DNA of 64,000 nt from Xenococcaceae cyanobacterium MO_167.B27 (GTDB lineage: Bacteria > Cyanobacteriota > Cyanobacteriia > Cyanobacteriales > Xenococcaceae), in NCBI GenBank assembly GCA_030065935.1, contig JASJCP010000031.1, positions 1-64,000 on the forward strand. The letters are read 5' to 3'. Below the pieces are notes generated by a model, which saw only the letters and a list, made by a program, of their open reading frames with translations, did no database searches and was not told the origin of the DNA. Below, piece by piece: positions 8,089 to 15,812 of the stretch. A program made the translations under genes and the position numbers. The number at the start of each line of letters is the position of its first letter. Position 1 is the first letter of the stretch.

Positions 8089-9318
8089 ATGCCAACAACA
8101 TTAACTCATAAAGCAGCGTTGACTAATAAAACAACGTTAACTAATAATAATTCAATGCCTATTAATCCGGGCAGACCGAACACCATCCAGTCCCAAATTA
8201 ATGTGAGTGGATTGTCGGATGTTGTTCAAAAAATAAAAGTTACCTTTGATATCGACCACACTTGGACAGGGGATTTAAGAATCTCACTGCTCGACCCTTC
8301 TGGATCGCGTGTAGTCCTGGCTAACAGGCGAGGTGGGTCATCTGATGATTTCAAGAACGTCACATTTGCTCAGGATGCTCCCATATCTATTCACAACGCA
8401 ATTCCTCCCTTTACTGGGACTTATCGTCCTGAAGGCGATCTGAATGATTTTAAAGGGAGATCGCCGAACGGTACATGGGCATTAGAGGTCAGGGATCTGG
8501 CATTCCGAGATGGCGGTAGTCTTAAGAGTTGGACTTTAGAACTAGAAACTCAAGAAGCTCCAAGCTCCCAGTACAACATCGATATCCGAATTCTTGGAGG
8601 ATTGACCCCATCTCAGGAAGACGCATTTGTCATAGCTGCAAATCGTTGGTCATCAATCATTATAGGGGATGTCCCTGATGCCAACTTGCAGGGAGAACTG
8701 ATTGACGATATCAAAATTGACGCTCGTGGTGCTTTCATTGATGGTGTGGGGGGAATTCTTGGTCAAGCTGGTCCTACCTGGATCAGAAGAGGCTCTTTTC
8801 TCCCCATCGCTGGGGTTATGACATTCGATCAGGACGATCTTCAAAAACTAGAAGACGATGGACTATTACTATCCGTCATCCTTCATGAAATGGCTCATGT
8901 CATCGGGTTTGGAACTATTTGGAGTGACCTGGGACTATTACAAGGGAGAGGTAGCATTAACCCCACCTTTACCGGTAGGAACGCAATGCAAGAATTCGGG
9001 CACTTACTAGGTACTGGCTCACCTACAGCAGTTCCAGTTGCGAATACAGGTGGTGCCGGTACGAGGGATAGTCATTGGAGAGAAGCCGTCTTCGCTAACG
9101 AATTGATGACTGGATTTATTAATCAGGGTGTTAATCCAATAAGCCGACTGACAATTGCTTCTCTTGCAGATCTTGGCTATCAGGTGAACTTGGAAGCGGC
9201 TGATGAGTATAGTTTGCCAAATGCACGAATGATGGCAATGATGGGTGTCGGTGTCGAGTCTGGCGATCATGGTGGATACGGCATCATTCTTCCAACTGAT
9301 TATAGAGTGCTTGATTAG
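8089..9318 (+). CDS. P-domain plus leishmanolysin-like zinc metalloprotease
   Basis: Residues 30-150 form a proprotein-convertase P domain (DIDHTWTGDLRISLLDPSG, then SPNGTWALEVRD), a beta-sandwich found on secreted proteases. Residues 160-390 resemble the M8-like metzincin module of bacteria: zinc site HEMAH (His266, Glu267, His270), a downstream candidate third ligand His329 in DSHWRE, and Met340 in ELMTGF as the Met-turn. Normally the P domain follows a subtilisin domain; here it precedes a metalloprotease. There is no signal peptide at the N-terminus, so secretion would need another route. The start ATG 8089 has AAGGGAG 8-14 nt upstream. A truncated LuxR gene lies upstream. Confidence 0.85.
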   Translation: MPTTLTHKAALTNKTTLTNNNSMPINPGRPNTIQSQINVSGLSDVVQKIKVTFDIDHTWTGDLRISLLDPSGSRVVLANRRGGSSDDFKNVTFAQDAPISIHNAIPPFTGTYRPEGDLNDFKGRSPNGTWALEVRDLAFRDGGSLKSWTLELETQEAPSSQYNIDIRILGGLTPSQEDAFVIAANRWSSIIIGDVPDANLQGELIDDIKIDARGAFIDGVGGILGQAGPTWIRRGSFLPIAGVMTFDQDDLQKLEDDGLLLSVILHEMAHVIGFGTIWSDLGLLQGRGSINPTFTGRNAMQEFGHLLGTGSPTAVPVANTGGAGTRDSHWREAVFANELMTGFINQGVNPISRLTIASLADLGYQVNLEAADEYSLPNARMMAMMGVGVESGDHGGYGIILPTDYRVLD

Positions 9319-9484
9319 TCGTCCACTAAGTTGATTTTGACAGAGGTGTAGGGAGAGTAAACCCACACCTCTACCAGTGAATAAAAACTACAAAATTCAT
9401 AACAAAAAATAATACTCTTTATCTAAGTAATACTCTTTATCTAAGAAATGTAAACATTTTCTAGGACATATTGATAAATTAAAA

Positions 9485-10150
9485 ATGGATTTTTTCGTAA
9501 AACGAAGTATGAAGAAATCTTTCAGGATGAGACGTGGATTCTTATTGTTAACTGTTGGTGCATTCCTATCTCTTTCATTTTTTCATATGTCAGTATTAGC
9601 TAAATGCAGGAGTGATCGCGTGATTCACACATTGCCAAGTGATTCAGGTGCTATTGTAATTCAATGGCAAACGATTGGGGGACTCTCTATCTACAATGAC
9701 AGGACGGCGGATCTAACAATTTATGCAGACGGAAAAACAATAGTTGGAGCTCGCTTCAGCCAAGGCAAAATCGTTGAAAGTCGGTTAACACCTAAACAAA
9801 TACAGCATTTGCTATGGTTTGCAATCGACGACAACGACTTTTTTGGTTTCGACGCTAGAGCAGTTGAAGAAGCAGTGAATACAGCATTGGAAAAACGTCG
9901 AGCAACTTCACAAGAAGGTGATGTAATTGCTGTACCACTTGGACCGCCTTACATTGATGCTGGGACAACAATTATTCTAATTGCTGCTGACAATAAGCAA
10001 CATGAAGTCAGATACCAGGGTTTATATTTTGCTGCTCAGGACTTCCCAACAATCGAAGCTCTTCAACAACTTCGTGCAATTGAGCAGAAGCTGCTCAGTG
10101 TGGCGAAAGAAATTACCTCCCCTACTTTGACAGAAGAGAGTTATAACTAA
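9485..10150 (+). CDS. Exported hypothetical protein
   Basis: A 221-residue protein with a basic N-terminus and a hydrophobic stretch at about residues 18-38 (GFLLLTVGAFLSLSFFHMSVLA) ending in a plausible signal-peptidase site (VLAKC). A lipobox is unlikely, although a Cys follows closely. The mature part has beta-rich motifs (LTIYADGKTIVGARF) and an acidic DDNDFFGFDAR segment. I recognise no family. It follows the metalloprotease by 166 bp in the same direction, and the gap holds a 17-18 bp direct repeat (TAATACTCTTTATCTAAG, about 9409-9445). Confidence 0.6.
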   Translation: MDFFVKRSMKKSFRMRRGFLLLTVGAFLSLSFFHMSVLAKCRSDRVIHTLPSDSGAIVIQWQTIGGLSIYNDRTADLTIYADGKTIVGARFSQGKIVESRLTPKQIQHLLWFAIDDNDFFGFDARAVEEAVNTALEKRRATSQEGDVIAVPLGPPYIDAGTTIILIAADNKQHEVRYQGLYFAAQDFPTIEALQQLRAIEQKLLSVAKEITSPTLTEESYN

Positions 10151-10258
10151 ATTAAATGGACTCGATCTAACTAATTGGCGATCGCACTGAATTTTAAAAT
10201 AAATTTCAGATAAAGTTGTAGAGTTTTTATCCGTAGTAATTTAAAGTAGAAAACCACA

Positions 10259-10285
10259 GTAAGGCGATGCACTGCCCACCCTACT
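10259..10285. repeat. Dispersed 27-bp repeat, copy 1
   Basis: GTAAGGCGATGCACTGCCC and the following 8 bases are the exact reverse complement of 55827-55853. The motif resembles the GTAGGGTGGGCA repeats scattered through cyanobacterial intergenic DNA; a weaker relative lies near 60733-60752. Confidence 0.85.
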
Positions 10286-10294
10286 AATTGTTCC

Positions 10295-12880
10295 CTATTT
10301 TTTCTTTGTTCCCCAATCTTCTAAAACTGAATAAAGCACAGGAACAACAATTAAACTCAACAGACAAGAGGTAATTAAACCACCGATAATTGCTACCGCC
10401 ATTGGTTGACGTAATTCTGAACCAGCACCCCATCCTGTAGCAATAGGTAACATTCCTAAGATAGTAGATGCAGTGGTCATGATAATCGGTCTAAGACGGA
10501 CTGTTCCAGTTTGTAATAAGGCTTGAGTACGACTTATTCCCCTTTGTCGCAGTTGGTTAGCATAATCCATCAGCAACACACCATTTTTATCCAGTAATCC
10601 TAGTAAAAAGATCAATCCGATTAGGGAGATCATGCCAAAATCACTTTGAGTGAACAGTAAGGCTAACATTGACCCCACAATCGCTAAGGGAAGAGATAAC
10701 CCAATTACCAAAGGTTCTAACCATCTACGAAAGAGTAAATAGAGGGTTGCTAACATTAAAATTACAGCAAAAGCTAAGGTTAGAGTAAATTCTCCTAAAA
10801 TTTTGCCGATTCTGGCAGAATCACCTTCGAGATCGAGGGTTACTCCTGATGGTAGTAAAGATTGTGCGATCGCCATTACTTGTTGGGTAGCATCTCCCAA
10901 GGCGATATCAGGGGTAAGATTGGCAGAAAGATAGATTACTCTTTGTTGGTTGAAATGGGTAATGGTTTCTGGCGCGCTTGAGGTTTTGACTTCTACTAAT
11001 CCTGGTATTTTGCTGACTTCTGCTTGTAATGCTGTTGCTGTTTCTTCTAACAGTGCTAAATCTTCTCCCAGGAGGGCAACTTTTAGGGGGGTATCATCTC
11101 CTGTTTCTACAAAAGCAATATCTTCTACACTGACTGTTACACCAGCTAGCGGTGGTAACATCTCTCTGATTTTATTTTGTACTTCACTAGTGCTAGATTG
11201 ACGAGAGGGTTTTAATTTGACATAGATTTTGCCTTTATGAGGTTGACCTCTTACTCCTGCAAGGGTATATAGTGATTCTACTTCAGGAAGATTTAGGACA
11301 ATGTTTTCTAATTCTTCTCCCACACTAAGAGTTTTTCTGGCAAGAATTCGATTAGGAGAACGAGCTACTTTTTTTAACCAACTAAATTGAGATTTCTCAC
11401 GGTTGGCTGGTGTTTCTGGTTTCTCCTGTTTCACCCGAACTATATTGGGTAAAGCAGTAGTGTATAAAATATTAAATTCACCACGGTCTAATTGCGGAAT
11501 AAATCCTTGAGGAATTAGGGGTATTAAGGCAATTCCAGCAATAAAACTGCCTACTGCAATTCCTATAACAGTCTTACGATGATTTAATGCCCAGGATAGT
11601 AGCTTACGATAACTTGCTACAATTCTATGTTGCTGATTCCAGTCTAATTGGGGTTTTTTAGAAGCACGAAGCCAATATACTGCTAAAACGGGGGATAAGG
11701 TACGGGCGACTAAGAGAGAGGTTAAAACAGCAGCAGAAATAGTTAAACCGAAGGGGAAGAAAAATTGTCCTAGAGTACCACCCATAAAAGCAATGGGTAA
11801 AAACACCGCTACTATGGTGAGGGTGGAAACTGAAGCGGTAAAGCCAATTTCGTGAGTCGCAATGAGAGCAGCTTCATGAGGTGTCTTCCCTGCTTCGAGA
11901 TGACGCATAATATTTTCTACTTCTACAATCGCATCATCTACAATAATCCCAATCACTAAAGCTAGTGCTAGTAGGGTAAGGGTTTCTAAATTAAACCCTG
12001 CTAACGCCATCACAATAAAAGTCCCTAATAAAGAGATGGGAATAGTTAAAGCTGCGATCGCTGTAGCTCGCCAATTTCTGAGAAAGGGAAAGATGGTAAT
12101 AACTGAGATAGCAACTGCTGTTAGTAAAGCATCAATGGTAGCTTGGGTTGCTTCCTGAATATAGTGGGCTTGAGTTGCTGTTTTGTTAAACTGTATTGCT
12201 GTTAATTCTGGAGTTAAAACCGTAACAGTATTATTGACTTGTTTTACTACATCTAGAGTATTCGCCTGACTTTGTTTTACTACCTGAAAGGCGATCGCCT
12301 TCTTGCCGTTAAAATGTACTAAGCTTTCTCCTTCTCCTTTGAGATCGACTCTAGCGACTCCTTGTAATTGAGTCATCTGGGGAATAATCTTAGTTTCTGT
12401 AATATCCTGCAACTCTTGTAAAGTATAGCGATCGCTGGTTAAAGCATAACTAACTACAGCAGATTCATTGAGATTGAAAGGAGTTACCTCCCAAGTAGTT
12501 TCAGAAGCAAAAGCAGTCTGTTGCAGTTTATCTTCTACGCTTTTAACTGTAGTTTCTATCTTTGTTCCTGTACGTAGCAATAAACTTACTACAGTTTGTC
12601 CAGAGTAAGTAGAAGAATTGATCGCAGCTAACCCTTCTACAGAAGCTAAAGAGTTTTCAATGGGAACAGTTAATTTTTGTTCTGTAGCTAAAACTGTCTC
12701 TAAGGGAGCTTGTCCCCGAACGATAACCACAGGAAAAGTAATTTCAGGGAATAGAGAGTATTTCAGAGAACTCAAAGCCCATAGACCTAATACAGCAATT
12801 ACTACCCAAAATCCGATAGTAATGCGTCGATATTTAATAGCTAAACGGGAAATATTCAACCTTTTATTAAGGAGAATCAT
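10295..12880 (-). CDS. RND-family efflux permease, compact form
   Basis: A proton-driven inner-membrane exporter of the AcrB/HAE1 superfamily. TM1 is at about 18-35, five helices lie at about 245-400 including the proton-relay motif IGIIVDDAIVEVEN, TM7 is at about 430-450, and the last five helices fall at about 690-850 with GLLDKNGVLLMDYA carrying the conserved Lys. At 861 residues it is short for a family near 1000-1050. Both periplasmic loops jump directly from the GVARVDL or GLVEVKT segment to the late ...FNGKKAIAF or ...QQRVIYLSA segment, skipping the roughly 90-100 residues that normally form the docking subdomains. A TPR gene lies upstream on the same strand and an adaptor gene diverges beyond it. 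Confidence 0.88.
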   Translation of the reverse strand: MILLNKRLNISRLAIKYRRITIGFWVVIAVLGLWALSSLKYSLFPEITFPVVIVRGQAPLETVLATEQKLTVPIENSLASVEGLAAINSSTYSGQTVVSLLLRTGTKIETTVKSVEDKLQQTAFASETTWEVTPFNLNESAVVSYALTSDRYTLQELQDITETKIIPQMTQLQGVARVDLKGEGESLVHFNGKKAIAFQVVKQSQANTLDVVKQVNNTVTVLTPELTAIQFNKTATQAHYIQEATQATIDALLTAVAISVITIFPFLRNWRATAIAALTIPISLLGTFIVMALAGFNLETLTLLALALVIGIIVDDAIVEVENIMRHLEAGKTPHEAALIATHEIGFTASVSTLTIVAVFLPIAFMGGTLGQFFFPFGLTISAAVLTSLLVARTLSPVLAVYWLRASKKPQLDWNQQHRIVASYRKLLSWALNHRKTVIGIAVGSFIAGIALIPLIPQGFIPQLDRGEFNILYTTALPNIVRVKQEKPETPANREKSQFSWLKKVARSPNRILARKTLSVGEELENIVLNLPEVESLYTLAGVRGQPHKGKIYVKLKPSRQSSTSEVQNKIREMLPPLAGVTVSVEDIAFVETGDDTPLKVALLGEDLALLEETATALQAEVSKIPGLVEVKTSSAPETITHFNQQRVIYLSANLTPDIALGDATQQVMAIAQSLLPSGVTLDLEGDSARIGKILGEFTLTLAFAVILMLATLYLLFRRWLEPLVIGLSLPLAIVGSMLALLFTQSDFGMISLIGLIFLLGLLDKNGVLLMDYANQLRQRGISRTQALLQTGTVRLRPIIMTTASTILGMLPIATGWGAGSELRQPMAVAIIGGLITSCLLSLIVVPVLYSVLEDWGTKKK

Positions 12881-12980
12881 AGGTTTGAAGCTGGCGTATA
12901 GGTATTGGTTATTAGGGAGTGGGGGATTAGGAAAAGATTACTTTATCATTTCCCAGTCCTTAGTCTCCAGTCCCTAGTCC

Positions 12981-13862
12981 CTAATTCTGCTCTAAAGTTC
13001 CCGCTTTTTGTCGATTGAAAGTAATAATCGCTTGCATTTCGGGAGTGTCCAAAAACTGTTTAGCATCTTCTATTAGGCGATCGCCCCAGAGATTTTCCCG
13101 TAAAAAATCCAAATCTGCATAACGATTATCAAGTTGTAGGGCAGATGCTCCTAATTCTAAACCTTTTTGAGTCTCTCCCCGCATATACCAAGCTACAGCC
13201 AGAGCCAGTATGGGTTCAGCTTGTTCTGAGTCAATTTCGAGGGCTTTTTCCCAATTGGAGATGGCTCTATCTACCTTACCTTGTTCGTATTCTACTAACC
13301 CCACATTATTAATTGCGGGCCAAAAACTTTTTTCTTTTCTAACAGCTTTTTTATAAGAACTAATAGCGCGGTCAAATTCTTCTAGTTTAAGGTAGGTATT
13401 ACCCAAATCAAATAGAGCTTCAGGGGCATTGTCTTCAATTTTAAGTCCTGCTTGTAACTTTTCTAGAGCCTTTTGATAGTCTCCTTTCTGAAAATAAGCA
13501 TTCCCCAAAGTAAACAGAATCCCCTCTTCTTCTGGTGCTAGGGTTGCCGCCTGTTGCAAAGTTACAATTCCTTTATCTATCTCATTTTGCTGTAGATAGA
13601 TACTACCCAATATGAACCATACTTCATAGTTATCAGGAGCTAACTGGGATGCCAATTCTGCTCTAGGGAGGGCTAATTGATACTGCTGAAACCTTACTAG
13701 TTGAACTGCATCTTGCAGCAATAAAAATCCTTGCTGTTCTAGTTGTTCAGAATCCATCTGAGGAGTATAAGGCAATAGAGCCTGACTCCGAACAGGAATA
13801 GCATCCGCCGTTATAATACCAGCACAAGCAATGCAAGAAAACAACCAATTAAATCTTGGCAC
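12981..13862 (-). CDS. Exported TPR-repeat protein of the RND locus
   Basis: A GTG-initiated 293-residue protein. Residues 1-26 look like a signal peptide (LFSCIACAGIITADAIPVRSQA). About six tetratricopeptide repeats follow (residues 40-270; clear units contain PDNYEVWFILGSIYLQQ and EALFDLGNTYLKLEEFD), giving a superhelical protein-binding scaffold in the periplasm. It ends 100 bp upstream of the RND permease on the same strand, and the adaptor gene starts divergently 258 bp away. I infer an accessory or assembly factor for the efflux complex, although no function is known for such TPR partners. Confidence 0.8.
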   Translation of the reverse strand: MPRFNWLFSCIACAGIITADAIPVRSQALLPYTPQMDSEQLEQQGFLLLQDAVQLVRFQQYQLALPRAELASQLAPDNYEVWFILGSIYLQQNEIDKGIVTLQQAATLAPEEEGILFTLGNAYFQKGDYQKALEKLQAGLKIEDNAPEALFDLGNTYLKLEEFDRAISSYKKAVRKEKSFWPAINNVGLVEYEQGKVDRAISNWEKALEIDSEQAEPILALAVAWYMRGETQKGLELGASALQLDNRYADLDFLRENLWGDRLIEDAKQFLDTPEMQAIITFNRQKAGTLEQN

Positions 13863-14120
13863 GATTTCGCCTCAAAACATATTTACTTAACTTTCTTATC
13901 AATATTATGTTAGTTGCATTTTTAATTAATTTAAACCTATGTATAAGTAATAAATCGCTAAAAGCCTTATTATATATAGGCTTTACTAGTTTCTTTGTAA
14001 AAAAAAGTTAGTATATAAAATACAATAAATAAGTTTTCTTGGCAATTACTAAAGTCCAAAAACATTTTATCTTGCTTCAACGTCCCATTAAATTATTAGA
14101 TTTTTTTTCAGGACTTTTTC

Positions 14121-15545
14121 ATGCAACTCTCTCTATTCGACCAAAAACGCCGTAATAATCCCTGGATTTTCGGTATTTTAGCTGCTAGTATGATTTTTAT
14201 TGGCAGTACTGCTTATTTAATTCGCCAGCAATCTGGCTCTTTTGAACAACTAGAAGAACTCACTGTACCAGTTACCCAAGACGATCTCACTGTCAGAATA
14301 TCTGCTAGTGGGACAGTAGAACCCATTAAAAGTGTTAATGTTAGTCCCAAAAATCCTGGGCGGTTGGTAACTTTACTAGTAGAACAAGGGGATGAAGTCT
14401 CTGAGGGACAAACCCTCGCTGTTATGGAAAACTTAGAGGTTCAAGCTCAGAAATTTCAAGCTCAAGCAGAATTGAACCAAGCTCAAGCCAATTTGTCTTA
14501 TCAAACAATTGGGATGCTCGGAGATATTGAACAAGCTGAAGCTAGATTAGCCCAATCTATAGCCAGATTAGCCCAAGCTAAAGCCAGAATTCCCCAAGAT
14601 ATTAGTCAAACTCAAGCTCAATTACAATCTGCTCAATCCCGACTGAAACTGGCTCAACAAAGAGTTAAACGGAATCAATATTTATTAAATCAAGGGGCAA
14701 TTTCTCAGGATACTTATGATGAAGCCTTTACTGAAGTAGAAAACGCCCAAGCAGCAGTTGCTGAGTTGCAACAACGTATTACCCAATTAGAAACTACTAG
14801 AAATCCTGAAATTAATCAACTGGAATCTGCGATCGCTGAAGCCAAATTAGCTCTACAACAAAGACGCAACACTTACCAAGACGAAATTGCTGTTTTAGAA
14901 GCTCAAGTACAAGCTAATAACGCTAGTCTCAAACAAAGACAAGTGCAATATTCTGATACTATCGTCACTGCTCCGTTTAGTGGCATCGTTACCCAAAGAT
15001 ACGCGGTAGAAGGCTCTTTCGTAACTCCCACTACTTCCGCTTCTACCTCTGCTTCTGCTTCTGCTACCTCGATTCTAGCTCTAGCCCAAGGATTAGAAAT
15101 TGTGGCAAAAGTTCCAGAAGTTGACATTGGACAACTTCAAAAAGGACAAAAAGTTGAAATTGTTGCTGATGCTTACCCTGAAGACATCTTTAAAGGTGAA
15201 GTAAAACGCATTGCTCCTGAAGCAGTTGTAGAAGACAATGTTACCTCTTTTGAAGTCAGAATTAGCCTGTTAACTGGGAAAGAAAAACTAAAGTCTAAGA
15301 TGAATGTAGATGTCACTTTCTTGGGTCAAGAATTAGCAGATAGTTTAGTTGTTCCGACAGTGGCGATTGTAACTCAAGAAGGTCAAACAGGAGTTATGCT
15401 CCTCAATGAACAAAATCAACCGGAGTTTAAACCCGTAACAATTGGCTTAACCTTACAAGATAAAACTCAAATTCTTCAAGGTATCACCTCAGAAGATAAA
15501 GTGTTTATCGATCTACCTCAACAATATAGTAAGAGAAAGCCATAA
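14121..15545 (+). CDS. HlyD/AcrA-type periplasmic adaptor of the RND locus
   Basis: A membrane fusion protein of 474 residues. One N-terminal TM (about 16-33) is followed by a lipoyl half (VEPIKSVNVSPKNPGRLVT), a long Ala/Gln-rich coiled-coil hairpin (about residues 115-275), the second lipoyl half (DTIVTAPFSGIVTQRY), a Ser/Ala/Thr low-complexity loop (TTSASTSASASATS) and a beta-barrel to the end. Such proteins bridge an inner-membrane pump to an outer-membrane channel. It is divergent from the TPR and RND permease genes, sharing the 258-bp AT-rich interval, so one regulatory region may drive all three. Confidence 0.88.
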   Translation: MQLSLFDQKRRNNPWIFGILAASMIFIGSTAYLIRQQSGSFEQLEELTVPVTQDDLTVRISASGTVEPIKSVNVSPKNPGRLVTLLVEQGDEVSEGQTLAVMENLEVQAQKFQAQAELNQAQANLSYQTIGMLGDIEQAEARLAQSIARLAQAKARIPQDISQTQAQLQSAQSRLKLAQQRVKRNQYLLNQGAISQDTYDEAFTEVENAQAAVAELQQRITQLETTRNPEINQLESAIAEAKLALQQRRNTYQDEIAVLEAQVQANNASLKQRQVQYSDTIVTAPFSGIVTQRYAVEGSFVTPTTSASTSASASATSILALAQGLEIVAKVPEVDIGQLQKGQKVEIVADAYPEDIFKGEVKRIAPEAVVEDNVTSFEVRISLLTGKEKLKSKMNVDVTFLGQELADSLVVPTVAIVTQEGQTGVMLLNEQNQPEFKPVTIGLTLQDKTQILQGITSEDKVFIDLPQQYSKRKP

Positions 15546-15670
15546 ATCATCAAGAAATAAATTTCTTGGCTAATACCTTAAGTAGGGATTTGGCATCTCC
15601 TTACCTCTACTTCAATCTAGTTTTAATAGACTTATTATATTAGCCTTTTACTTCAGTTAATGGCAGTAGG

Positions 15671-15693
15671 GGTTCAAGGTGCAAGATATGAGT
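15671..15693. repeat. Dispersed 23-bp repeat, copy 1
   Basis: GGTTCAAGGTGCAAGATATG plus AGT, identical to 30828-30850 and in the same orientation. It sits in the gap before the CHAT gene; the other copy sits just outside the IS5-type element. Confidence 0.8.
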
Positions 15694-15812
15694 TAAATAT
15701 TAGATACTAGACTTCTTGCACCAATGCCTCATTAATCGGTTTAGGAAGAGCGGAACGAAATTGATTAAATATGTTAATTTCTTATGAACTTAGTGTGTAC
15801 ACCTGCTAGTCT

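Noticed and set aside
12618..12977. Plus-strand frame over the RND permease start
   Set aside because: Lies opposite a well-supported gene, with no family match or start signal.
15555..15580. CAAGAAAT/ATTTCTTG stem after the adaptor gene as a terminator
   Set aside because: Almost no loop and no T-run, so termination is not supported.
15719..15791. Possible short minus-strand coding remnant (NQFRSALPKPINEALVQEV)
   Set aside because: Only about 20 codons, no family recognised, and it lies in repeat-rich DNA.
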